Assembly: GCA_958366985.1 (NCBI GenBank)
Contig: CATXDC010000008.1
Coordinates: forward strand, 39,026 to 103,025
From: an uncultured Oscillospiraceae bacterium
Lineage (GTDB): Bacteria; Bacillota; Clostridia; Oscillospirales; Acutalibacteraceae
DNA length: 64,000 bases
Reading direction: 5' to 3'
Below are positions 40,054 to 48,767 of this stretch, piece by piece. The translations under genes and the position numbers were made by a program. Every line of letters starts with the position of its first letter. Within the stretch, counting starts at the first letter, position 1. The notes under the pieces are model-generated. The model worked only from the letters and a program-made list of their open reading frames with translations, ran no database searches and was not told the origin of the DNA.

Positions 40054-41430
40054 TTATTTTGTAAGAGTCTCTTCTGTCTTTTCGCCTCTGAGAACGGCCA
40101 GAACGTGATGATAGAATTCATCATTGAGCTTGTAGCCTTTCTTGTAAACCACAAGGCAGAGAAGTGAAAGGATTGCAGGGATGACTATCATAATAATTCT
40201 CATACCTGCTATTGTGCCGGCGCTCTGAACTGCGTTTGCCTCAAAGCCGATAGCTTTAAGTCCGACGCCTGAAATGAGTCCGCTGAAAGCGCCTGCAAAC
40301 TTAACAACAAATGTCTGAGTTGAGAAAAGGATGCTTTCATTTCTTGTATGAAGCTTGTATTCGCCGTAGTCAACAACCTCTGAGAGGATAACGGTGATAA
40401 GTACGAGCATGAAGCCGATACCGATGTTGACGATTACGCTGCAAAGACCGACAAGTAAAATGGAGGTGGGAGCGATGTATCCTACTGCAAGAAGCATGAT
40501 GAATCCGATTACAGGAAGAAGGCTTGCAGTTGCAAAAATAACCTTTTTATTGATTTTCTGTGAGATTACGGGGAACAGAGCGAGAGCGCCCATCTGTGCA
40601 AAGCCTGCGACGCCTGTATATGCGGCAAAAAGACCTTCTTTAACTCCGCAGACATATTCGAAGTAGTAAAGTGCAAAGCTGTTTGCAAGCTGATAGCCAA
40701 CGTTGAAAAGAAGGGCTATAAGCATAATTACGATAACCTGATCGTTCTTTGCGAGAACTTTGATCATCTGTTTTACAGTGGTTTTTTCTCCTGTACCTGA
40801 TGTTGCAACAACACGTTCTTTTGTATTAAATACTGTAAGGAGGATTGTCACAATGAAGATGCAGGCAACGCCTATTGCGAAACGTGAGAAACCGAGAATC
40901 TGATCTCCGTCACCCATGTACTTTACAATGTAAAGTCCGCCTGAACCTACAACAAGCCAAGCCATGCTGGCGAAGAAACGGGGAATTGCGCTTACCTGGC
41001 TGCGCTCATTTTCGTTGTCTGTAAGAGCGGGAACCATGCTCCAGTAGGGAATGTCCATAACCGTGTAAGTCATACCCCAAAGTACATACATTACTGCAAC
41101 ATAAATTGCGTACTGTGTTGCGGGAAGATCAACATCCAGATAGAGCAGAATAAGTACGCCTGCATTTAGGATTGTTCCGATAAGTATCCACGGACGGAAT
41201 TTTCCCCATTTTGAGCGGGTGTTGTCAACTACCATACCCATAAACGGGTCATTAAAAGCGTCCCAGATTCTGGCTGCCATAAAGAGCACGCCTACAAATG
41301 CGGGATCCACAAGTCTTACGTCGGTCAGGTACTTCATAAGGTAAGTGGAAACGATAGCGTAAACAAGATCTTTACCGAAAGCGCCCATACCGAAACTGAG
41401 TTTGGATTTCCATGAAAGTTTTCCGTTCAT
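40054..41430 (-). CDS. GPH-family sugar:cation symporter
   Basis: 458 residues with 12 membrane segments of the glycoside-pentoside-hexuronide (MelB-like) type. Marks are SFGMGAFGKDLVYAIVSTYLMKYLTD, the loop WDAFNDPFMGMVVDNTRSKWGKFRPWI and VMDIPYWSMVPALT (each given in parts). It probably imports a galactoside with Na+ or H+ for the GH42 enzyme encoded next to it. No PTS-type IIA tail. The ATG follows AAAAGGAG. The repeated TTTTACT boxes in the upstream DNA look like its operator. Confidence 0.92.
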   Translation of the reverse strand: MNGKLSWKSKLSFGMGAFGKDLVYAIVSTYLMKYLTDVRLVDPAFVGVLFMAARIWDAFNDPFMGMVVDNTRSKWGKFRPWILIGTILNAGVLILLYLDVDLPATQYAIYVAVMYVLWGMTYTVMDIPYWSMVPALTDNENERSQVSAIPRFFASMAWLVVGSGGLYIVKYMGDGDQILGFSRFAIGVACIFIVTILLTVFNTKERVVATSGTGEKTTVKQMIKVLAKNDQVIVIMLIALLFNVGYQLANSFALYYFEYVCGVKEGLFAAYTGVAGFAQMGALALFPVISQKINKKVIFATASLLPVIGFIMLLAVGYIAPTSILLVGLCSVIVNIGIGFMLVLITVILSEVVDYGEYKLHTRNESILFSTQTFVVKFAGAFSGLISGVGLKAIGFEANAVQSAGTIAGMRIIMIVIPAILSLLCLVVYKKGYKLNDEFYHHVLAVLRGEKTEETLTK

Positions 41431-41500
41431 TTCATATTCTCCTTTTCAAAAATTTTCTCGGGAACTGCGTGGCTTTCGCCGTCAAGTAAAGATTAACACC

Positions 41501-41555
41501 GTTTTACTAAAAATACAATAGTTTTACTCAAACTTTAAGTAAAAGTTTTACTTAA
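41501..41555. promoter_or_regulatory. TTTTACT operator cluster upstream of the galactoside operon
   Basis: GTTTTACT occurs at 41501-41508, 41521-41528 and 41545-41552, spaced 20 and 24 bp. The last forms a perfect 21-bp palindrome with TTAAGTAAAA (41535-41555). It is 71 bp upstream of the symporter start. More TTTACT-like sites follow at about 41600 and 41671. Confidence 0.6.
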
Positions 41556-41703
41556 TTCTTTGTGTAATTTAACTAAAAGCCCTTAAATATGTTATATTTT
41601 ACTATTGATTTAAGGAGGAATATGGTATGAAGTTGCTGTATTAGAATTCTATTGCAGTAAACTAAGGTAAATTTTTACTTACATTTACCTATATTTAAGC
41701 AAA

Positions 41704-41738
41704 ATAAAAAAACGGTATGACCGAAATCATACCGTTTT
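41704..41738 (-). terminator. Terminator of the epimerase-like gene
   Basis: AAAACGGTATGA pairs with TCATACCGTTTT around a six-base loop; the minus strand continues with TTTTATTTTGC. It is about 36 bp past the stop codon. Confidence 0.85.
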
Positions 41739-41773
41739 AAATATGTTATTGTTAAGCTTTAAATCCCTTAGGA

Positions 41774-42784
41774 TTATTCACCCTTCATGCCAAGAAGATT
41801 CTGTGTGCCGTTAACAGCGTCAACGGAAAGCTTGATTGAATCAAAGATAGCAGACTTAATGTCAGCTTCCTGAACGCCAAGCTCAACACACCATTTCTTG
41901 TCGATGAATGTGTTCATGCACATGATGTCAGCAAGACCGACGGGATCAATACCGCCTTCAACGCCCTTATCTTTGTAAACTTTTCTCATGTGGAGACCGA
42001 AGAGCTGGAATGTCCACTTGGGAACGTTGATGATCTTCTTGCCGGGAACGCCCATTGCCTCGTGAACGATAGCAAGGAACTCGTTCCATGTAAGGTTGTA
42101 GTAACCGATAGGCCATGCTTTACCGCCCTTTGTACGCTCAGCAGCGCCGACAATTGACTCAGCAACCTGCTGAACAGTAACCATTGTTGTACCTCCCTTG
42201 GGATACATGGTTACAGGCTTCATGTCCTTAATCTGCTCAATGAGGATAGTCCAAACGGGACGACGTCCGGGCTGTGTTCCGAAGATGTAGGGAAGCTCAA
42301 GAACAGCAACATCCATGTTCTCATCAGCGAAAGAAAGAGCAACATTTTCCTGCTCAATACGGCTGCGGATATAGGGATGCTTCTTAGTAAGCTCCATGTT
42401 GGGATACTTCTTTGCGAAGTAAGCAAAGTAAGAACCGAGAACAACAGATTTCTTGACACCGCACTCTTTAGCGATTGTAAGAAGCTTCTGAACGGGCTTA
42501 ATGTTGTACTTCTCATAAGCATCATAAACGGGTGCGGGGAACTCAACACGCTCGTCAACACCTGCTGCGAAAACGAAGCAATCGCAGTCTTTCATCATTT
42601 CACGAAGTTCGTCGTCGGAAAGCTCAAGATAGTTACCGAAAACGATTTCCATCTCCTCAGGGATGGGAGCTCCTTCGGGAAGAGGAGGCAGAGCGATAGA
42701 CTTTACCTGATGACCTCTTTTGATAAACTCAGCAGCTGCTGCGGAACCGAGAAGACCGGTTCCACCAATCATAAATACCTTCAT
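41774..42784 (-). CDS. Extended-SDR NAD(P)-dependent epimerase/dehydratase-like protein
   Basis: 336 residues. The Rossmann glycine motif is MIGGTGLLGSAAA, the second strand ends with NYLELSDDEL, and the catalytic region is YIRSRIEQEN, in which the usual Y-x-x-x-K lysine is Arg. The loss of Lys and the low likeness to UDP-sugar epimerases make the reaction uncertain; NmrA-like or atypical SDRs are possible. It stands alone with a strong site (AAGGAG) and terminator. Confidence 0.8.
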   Translation of the reverse strand: MKVFMIGGTGLLGSAAAAEFIKRGHQVKSIALPPLPEGAPIPEEMEIVFGNYLELSDDELREMMKDCDCFVFAAGVDERVEFPAPVYDAYEKYNIKPVQKLLTIAKECGVKKSVVLGSYFAYFAKKYPNMELTKKHPYIRSRIEQENVALSFADENMDVAVLELPYIFGTQPGRRPVWTILIEQIKDMKPVTMYPKGGTTMVTVQQVAESIVGAAERTKGGKAWPIGYYNLTWNEFLAIVHEAMGVPGKKIINVPKWTFQLFGLHMRKVYKDKGVEGGIDPVGLADIMCMNTFIDKKWCVELGVQEADIKSAIFDSIKLSVDAVNGTQNLLGMKGE

Positions 42785-42967
42785 CTTTTTCTCCTTCTTT
42801 TCTTGCCGTATAAGGCGGCTTTGTTATCTTTTTACCGAAGTATTTTAGCTCTTTTTTGCCTTTTAGTCAATATAGACAGACAATTATAAAGATTTTTTAA
42901 CAAATAGGCACAATATAGCAACAATTGATACAAAAATTTCGCCTGTGTTTTATTCACAATATTCAGG

Positions 42968-42996
42968 TTGTTTTTTATTTTTATGAGGTTTATAAT
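42968..42996 (+). promoter_or_regulatory. Promoter of the membrane-anchored protein gene
   Basis: TTGTTT (42968-42973), 17-bp spacer, TATAAT (42991-42996), 24 bp before the TTG start. Confidence 0.7.
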
Positions 42997-43020
42997 AATC
43001 ACACAGAAAGGGTGATTATT

Positions 43021-44328
43021 TTGAAAAATAAAAAGTTGCCGCTGATTATTACAGCAGCTGTCGTTATTTTGGCGGCGGCGGCTTTATTTGCTCTTTGGTA
43101 TACTTCAAATGATAATTCCGGTAACTCTCAGGTGCAAACCGGAAGCATCTCAATAAGCAACATAAAAAATTCAGAGGTAACCTCATCGTATTCCATACAG
43201 AAAAGCGATATTGAAAATGTATATTATTCCATATCGTCAGATACAGGTGAAGTTAAATTCTTCGAATATAAAGATTCAAAGCTTGCGGAAATCGAGCCAA
43301 CAGGCAAAAAGACAGTTACCGCAGAAGTAAGCGGTCAGAAAATCACTGCCGACGTTACTTATCTTCAGCGTGGAGATGACATAACCGGTTACGGACTTTT
43401 TCTCAATAACGGAAACTCAGGCGTTTATTTTTATGATTATTTCTTCCTTAAATTCAAGAGTCTTCCTGAATCGCATTTAATTGATGAAGGTGATATTTTA
43501 CTTTTAATGGATGAGAATAAGGAAGATTTTTCAAATCCCTATAAGACTTATGAGCAGTCTTTCTATTATAATATGGAGACCGGCAAAATATCACGTTTTA
43601 TGAATAACGCCACCGATTCAACAGATCTTGAAGGTAAAAAGCGTTCAGATTACGCAGTGCTTACTGATGAGGTTCTCGATTCGGCCAAGGAATCAATAGT
43701 TTTCTTTACCTCACGTTATTATGCTGTAACTGACCCCAATCTGGATGTTGATCTCGATACAAAAAACAGATCGGTTTATAATCGTCTTGTTACTCATGCC
43801 CACTATATGTATGCAAAAACAGTTGATGAAGGCACTTTGTTTTTACGTAAGAACAGCGATGGAACAGGCTTTTCAGCCATTATTACTCCCGGCTACGGCA
43901 AGGAAGCAAAGGTTGTCAAAGAGTTTACCGGCAATTATGAAACGGATTATATAAGAAGCGGCGATTATCTTTTGAACAAGAATACCGCAGTTATCACCAG
44001 CCTTATAACCGGCAAGGAGATTACTCTTGATAATCCTGGAGTATCCGACATTGAGTTTTTCGCCATAAGTTCTGATGAAAGCAAAGCGGTTATTGCAGGA
44101 AAGCCCACAGATTCTTCAAAAGGATCTCAGGCCATAGGATTTTTTGATCTTGAAAGCGGAAAAACAAGACTTGCATGTGGTTCAGGAATATATACTCCTG
44201 TTAATCCCAATTTCTCCTTTGGAACTGATTATATATTCTTTAACCGACCGGGTGCAGGAGACGATATAGTATATACCGGAATGGTTTATAAATGGAGCGA
44301 TATTTTTTCTGCTAAAACAAATTCCTGA
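43021..44328 (+). CDS. Membrane-anchored extracytoplasmic protein, unknown function
   Basis: 435 residues from the TTG at 43021 (AAGGGTG, seven bases upstream); the open frame extends 32 codons upstream across the promoter and is rejected. One N-terminal helix (about 8-28) anchors a large outside part rich in Ser, Thr, Asp and Tyr with beta-strand periodicity (repeated forms such as ...DYLLNKNTAVITSLITGKE...), possibly a propeller-like fold. No known domain was recognised. It stands alone. Confidence 0.75.
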   Translation: MKNKKLPLIITAAVVILAAAALFALWYTSNDNSGNSQVQTGSISISNIKNSEVTSSYSIQKSDIENVYYSISSDTGEVKFFEYKDSKLAEIEPTGKKTVTAEVSGQKITADVTYLQRGDDITGYGLFLNNGNSGVYFYDYFFLKFKSLPESHLIDEGDILLLMDENKEDFSNPYKTYEQSFYYNMETGKISRFMNNATDSTDLEGKKRSDYAVLTDEVLDSAKESIVFFTSRYYAVTDPNLDVDLDTKNRSVYNRLVTHAHYMYAKTVDEGTLFLRKNSDGTGFSAIITPGYGKEAKVVKEFTGNYETDYIRSGDYLLNKNTAVITSLITGKEITLDNPGVSDIEFFAISSDESKAVIAGKPTDSSKGSQAIGFFDLESGKTRLACGSGIYTPVNPNFSFGTDYIFFNRPGAGDDIVYTGMVYKWSDIFSAKTNS

Positions 44329-44725
44329 TAAATCTATTTTGATTTATACTGACAAAAAATGACATGCATTATTATTTTATAAAGTTGAGCACAGAAAAGA
44401 TTTTCTGTGCTCTTTTTATGCCATTAAAAATAAGTATGAATAAATTTGGATTGGTATTTCGCTAAAAATCAAGAATTATTTTGATTTTTAATTCAAAAAT
44501 CTAAAAAAATTGCTTTTATTTTCTTTTTAAGAATTAAATTGTTAAGAGAATTTAAAGGAAAATAGTATTTCTAAATTTTATTAAAAAAATTTATTATATG
44601 TTTAAAATGCACAAAAACATACATGCGGAGTTTAAACGTTTTCACAAAAAACGCCCACGTATATTGCTTTTTTTATCATTATATAGTATATTAAACAAGT
44701 TAAAATAACTGTGGGAGGAAAGATT
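44329..44725. promoter_or_regulatory. Terminator hairpin and possible cre/LacI operator
   Basis: GAGCACAGAAAA pairs with TTTTCTGTGCTC (44387-44412) followed by TTTTTATG, ending the preceding gene. At 44631-44644 TTTAAACGTTTTCA, complement TGAAAACGTTTAAA, fits the catabolite-responsive element apart from one position. It lies 82 bp upstream of the second GPH transporter. The rest is plain AT-rich DNA. Confidence 0.6.
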
Positions 44726-47164
44726 GTGAACAACATACGAAAATTTATTTCGGACGCCAAAATTTATTGGAATCGTCCCCCAGCCGGAAGGTACATGCCT
44801 TATAAGGAAGTAGTATCTTACGCAGTCGGAGGTATTGGTGCATACTTCCTTATTTATGTAGTTCAGCAGCTGTCGCTGGCTGTAAATAACTTTATAATCG
44901 GTAACGTTATTGGTATTCAGCCTAGGATTCTTTATATCATATACGTTATATCTGTTATTTCCGGATTTCCTTCAACGGCAATCCGTGCTACCATAATCGA
45001 TAATACAAGGAACAAAAAGGGTAAATACCGTCCTTACATAATGTCAATGGGTATTCCCACCTGTATTCTTGCCATCGGTTTTGTAATGGTTCCCTATGAG
45101 AATATTGAGTCACAGTACATAAAGGCTGCAATTATTCTTCTTTTCAACATAGGCTTCCAGTTCTTCTATATGTTCTTCTATGATTCATATGAAAACCTGG
45201 TAATGGTGCTTTCACCTAATACTATTGAGCGAAGTGACGCAACAGCTTTTAAAGCTATCGTTTATTCTATTGCTCCGTCAATTACAACTGCTGTTGTTCC
45301 CATGGCAGCATCTGTTATTACAAACGGAAGTCTTACCAATTTCACTCTTTACAGAGTGCTGTATCCGATTTTCTCCATAATTGGTATTTTGCTTTCTACA
45401 ATAGTATACGCCAATACACAGGAGAAAATAGTTCAGGCAAGAACTCATGCTGTGCAGATCAAATTTTTTGATGCTCTTAAAGCAGTTGCTAAAAATAAAT
45501 ACTTTTGGATTATTTCACTGGCAGGCTGGCTCGGTTTCCTCGAAAGCTCGTATAGTGTTATTCTGAACTGGCTGTATGAGTACAAAAAAGCGTGTACTCC
45601 AGCTGAATTTACAATAATCGGACTGATAAATGGTAATGCTGCTTTTTGGGGTATGCTTTTAGCGCCATTTGCAATAAGGCGCTTCGGAAAACGAAGTGTA
45701 TTGGTTTTCACCAATATCATGAATATATTCTTCTTGGCAGCCATGTATCCCATTATCGAGGCACATCCTCAAAATATGATTTGGTATGTACTTATATGTC
45801 TGTTTATGAACGGAGTCGTAGGTGCATTTGCTCATATTCTTACTCCCAGCCTTAACGCTGATATCCGAGATTATCAGCAGTTTGTTTCAGGCGAGAGAAT
45901 TGACGGAATGTTCTCTACAGTCGGCTTGATAGGCAGCGTTATTACACTGCTGATGAGTGGTGTACTTCCCGCAGTATATGAGGCTTGCGGAATAAATGAT
46001 AAGGTTTTGGCAGAAAGATCAGGAGAGATAACTCAAATTATGACTTCTTATCTGGAGCCGGGAGAAACCTTAAGAGAACTTACTACTTATGATGTTTTAT
46101 ATATCGACAGTATTTTTGACAAGGTTATGCTTGCTCTTATAATGCTTTCGGTTGTTGGTGCACTTATGAACGTTATACCCTACTTCTTCTATGATCTGAG
46201 TGAGGTAAAGCAGAAGGGTATGGTTAAGGTTCTTAAGATCCGTGCTCTCTTTGAGGACTATGGCAATAATGCCCTTTCCGATAAAGACCTTGTTGAAGCT
46301 ATCGACATGATCAATGAGGCAAAGGAATATTCAGTAAAAGAGCCTGTTGAATCTAAAAAGAAAGCTATTAAAGCAAAGCTTGGCCTTACTGGCAAAGAAC
46401 TCAGAAAGGCATGCAAAGAAGCAAGAGAGCTCAACGATAAAATTGTTGTTTCAAAGATTGTTGTAAAAGAGCTTACCAAATTCTCTGACCCTGTTGTACA
46501 GGTACAGTTTGAGCAGGCAAAGAAAATCTATGCAGCAGGTCTTGCCGGCCTTACAAATGTTCAGCCTGATGAAGTTCAAAGAGCAAAAGCTCTTCCCGCT
46601 TCAACTGAAGAAGAAAAGGCTATTCGTAAGAATGCCATTGAGCTTGCAAAGCTTCGCCGTTCATGCGCTCATGCTATAATTACAAAGCATAACGGAAAAA
46701 TAGAAGCATTTGATACTTCTGTATTTGAACCTCTCTTTGAGAAAGAGGATACCATCAACGATGCTCTTACAGATGCTTACTTAAAGCTCAGCGATGCTAA
46801 AAAGGAAAAGGACAAGGAAAAGGTTCTTCAGATCAAAGAGACAATCAAAGAGCTTAAAGCAGAGAAAAAAGAAGTTTCTGCAAAGATTAAGGATGCAACT
46901 GAGAAGAACTCTGTATATACACGTCTTGCAAAGCCCTACACTGATGCTAAGAGACTTGTTGTTCAGGAAGAAAACTATCAGCATTATGATGAGATAGTTT
47001 CCATGTACGATGAGGCAAAGGTACGTGCAGACGAGCAGAGAAGAAAAGAAGAGGAAGAGGCTGCAAGACTTGAAGCTGAAAAAGAAGCATATGCAGCTCA
47101 GCTGAAAGCAGAAAAGCTTGCCGCAAAGCAGGCAAAGAAAAAGAACAAAAAGGACGATAAATAA
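44726..47164 (+). CDS. GPH-type transporter with a 300-residue charged tail
   Basis: 812 residues from the GTG at 44726 (GGGAGG, seven bases). Residues about 20-505 hold 12 membrane segments with GPH-type features (RATIIDNTRNKKGKYRPYIM and PSLNADIRDYQQFVSGERIDG, in parts). The remaining roughly 300 residues are cytoplasmic and mostly helical, rich in Lys, Glu and Ala, ending in a KKKNKKDDK tail. GPH proteins usually have about 450-500 residues; LacS-type proteins carry a IIA tail, which this is not. The substrate is unknown. The gene is alone and has a cre-like site upstream and a terminator downstream. Confidence 0.85.
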   Translation: MNNIRKFISDAKIYWNRPPAGRYMPYKEVVSYAVGGIGAYFLIYVVQQLSLAVNNFIIGNVIGIQPRILYIIYVISVISGFPSTAIRATIIDNTRNKKGKYRPYIMSMGIPTCILAIGFVMVPYENIESQYIKAAIILLFNIGFQFFYMFFYDSYENLVMVLSPNTIERSDATAFKAIVYSIAPSITTAVVPMAASVITNGSLTNFTLYRVLYPIFSIIGILLSTIVYANTQEKIVQARTHAVQIKFFDALKAVAKNKYFWIISLAGWLGFLESSYSVILNWLYEYKKACTPAEFTIIGLINGNAAFWGMLLAPFAIRRFGKRSVLVFTNIMNIFFLAAMYPIIEAHPQNMIWYVLICLFMNGVVGAFAHILTPSLNADIRDYQQFVSGERIDGMFSTVGLIGSVITLLMSGVLPAVYEACGINDKVLAERSGEITQIMTSYLEPGETLRELTTYDVLYIDSIFDKVMLALIMLSVVGALMNVIPYFFYDLSEVKQKGMVKVLKIRALFEDYGNNALSDKDLVEAIDMINEAKEYSVKEPVESKKKAIKAKLGLTGKELRKACKEARELNDKIVVSKIVVKELTKFSDPVVQVQFEQAKKIYAAGLAGLTNVQPDEVQRAKALPASTEEEKAIRKNAIELAKLRRSCAHAIITKHNGKIEAFDTSVFEPLFEKEDTINDALTDAYLKLSDAKKEKDKEKVLQIKETIKELKAEKKEVSAKIKDATEKNSVYTRLAKPYTDAKRLVVQEENYQHYDEIVSMYDEAKVRADEQRRKEEEEAARLEAEKEAYAAQLKAEKLAAKQAKKKNKKDDK

Positions 47165-47205
47165 TTAAGTCCGGTTCTTCCAATTTTCTTCTTAAGTAAA
47201 CAGCA

Positions 47206-47242
47206 AATCCGTCTGAGTGACAAACTCAGGCGGATTTTTTTT
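47206..47242 (+). terminator. Terminator of the long-tailed transporter
   Basis: AATCCGTCTGAG pairs with CTCAGGCGGATT (one G-T pair), followed by TTTTTT. Confidence 0.92.
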
Positions 47243-47274
47243 GCTGCTATTATTAATTAGTAGAACTCAAAGGT

Positions 47275-47321
47275 AAAATAAAAAGCTGTCTGCAAAAGGT
47301 TAACTTTAAGCAGACAGCTTT
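47275..47321 (-). terminator. Terminator of the gatCAB operon
   Basis: AAAGCTGTCTGC pairs with GCAGACAGCTTT; on the minus strand TTTTATTTT follows. It is 14 bp after the gatB stop. Confidence 0.88.
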
Positions 47322-47334
47322 ACTTATTATATTA

Positions 47335-48753
47335 TCAGTCGAGGATTTCGTGAAGAATCTTTGTAACTTCCGCAGCGGGAGCCTGACCTCTCAGCGCTCT
47401 CATGGACTGGCCTATAAGATACTGTATGGCCTTTTCCTTACCGCTCTTGTATTCTTCAACGGACTTAGTGTTTTCGCTTACAACCTTTTCGATAACTGAA
47501 CGGATAGCGCCTGTATCAGTCATGACTCCAAGATTGTTTTCCTTAACATAGCTTTCCGGGTCAACGTTATCGGTAAATACCTTTTCAAAGACCTTTCTTG
47601 CTGTGGCACGGCTGATTTTCTGCTCAGCGAGCATCTTAATAATTGTACCCAGTGCCTTGCCGCTTACCTTCATATCTTCGGGAAGAGTGCCGCTTTCGTT
47701 GAGGAGCTTCATAAGGTCGCCCATAATCCACTTTGCAGCCTCTGTGGGACTGCCGCAGACCTCGGCGGTTTCCTCAAAGAGATCAACAAGATAAATAGAA
47801 CCTGTGATAATACCTGTATCGTATTCGGGAAGACCAAGCTCGTTAATGTATCTTGCCTTCTTTGCGTCGGGAAGCTCCGGCATAGTCTCTTCAATGGAGC
47901 TGAGCCATTCATCGCTTATCTCAATGGGAGGAATATCGGGTTCAGGGAAATATTTATAGTCCTGAGCGTCCTCTTTGGAGCGCATTGCATAGCTTATGCC
48001 CTTTGAATCATCCCAGCGGCGGGTTTCCTGAACAATTTTCTCTCCGCTTTCGATTGCGTCAATCTGTCTTTCTCTTTCGCTTTCAATAGCTCTTGTAATA
48101 GCCTTGAAAGAGTTAAGGTTCTTCATTTCGGTTCTTACACCGTACTCTGTAGCTCCCCTTTCACGAACTGAAAGGTTAACGTCGGCACGGAGTGAACCCT
48201 CCTGCATCTTGCAGTCAGAAACCTTTGTATACTGGAGAATTGCACGGAGCTTTTCAAGATACTCCTGAACCTCGGCAGCGGAGCTGAGATCAGGCTCGCT
48301 GACTATTTCAAGAAGCGGAACACCGCAGCGGTTGTAGTCAACAAGAGTGCAGCCTTCCCACTCGTCGTGGATAAGTTTACCTGCATCCTCTTCCATGTGG
48401 ATTTCCTTAATGCGGATTTTCTTACCGCTGTCAAGCTCAATATAGCCGTTCTGGCAGATTGGCAGATAAAGCTGTGAAATCTGATAAGCTTTTGGAAGGT
48501 CAGGATAGAAGTAATTCTTTCTGTCAAATTTATTGTAGCGTGTTATGGTGCAGTTTGTTGCAAGACCCGCACGCATGGCGAACTCTACAACCTGCTTGTT
48601 AAGTACGGGAAGAGTGCCGGGCATACCGGAACAGATTTCGCACACGTGAGTGTTGGGCTCTCCGCCGAACTTTGTGGAGCAGCCGCAGAAAATTTTATGG
48701 TCTGTTGCAAGCTCTGTATGAACTTCAAGACCGATTACTGTTTCAAAATCCAT
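47335..48753 (-). CDS. gatB: Asp-tRNA(Asn)/Glu-tRNA(Gln) amidotransferase subunit B
   Basis: 472 residues, the tRNA-binding and kinase subunit of GatCAB. The cradle domain begins FETVIGLEVHTELATDHKIFC and carries FCGCSTKFGG with a zinc-type cysteine pair, the CSGMPGTLPVLN loop, DYNRCGVPLLEIVSEPD and YFPEPDIPP. The helical YqeY-like tail (from about 400) binds tRNA. It follows gatA by 14 bp and uses AAGGAGG. Confidence 0.97.
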   Translation of the reverse strand: MDFETVIGLEVHTELATDHKIFCGCSTKFGGEPNTHVCEICSGMPGTLPVLNKQVVEFAMRAGLATNCTITRYNKFDRKNYFYPDLPKAYQISQLYLPICQNGYIELDSGKKIRIKEIHMEEDAGKLIHDEWEGCTLVDYNRCGVPLLEIVSEPDLSSAAEVQEYLEKLRAILQYTKVSDCKMQEGSLRADVNLSVRERGATEYGVRTEMKNLNSFKAITRAIESERERQIDAIESGEKIVQETRRWDDSKGISYAMRSKEDAQDYKYFPEPDIPPIEISDEWLSSIEETMPELPDAKKARYINELGLPEYDTGIITGSIYLVDLFEETAEVCGSPTEAAKWIMGDLMKLLNESGTLPEDMKVSGKALGTIIKMLAEQKISRATARKVFEKVFTDNVDPESYVKENNLGVMTDTGAIRSVIEKVVSENTKSVEEYKSGKEKAIQYLIGQSMRALRGQAPAAEVTKILHEILD

Positions 48754-48767
48754 TCTGATAACCTCCT

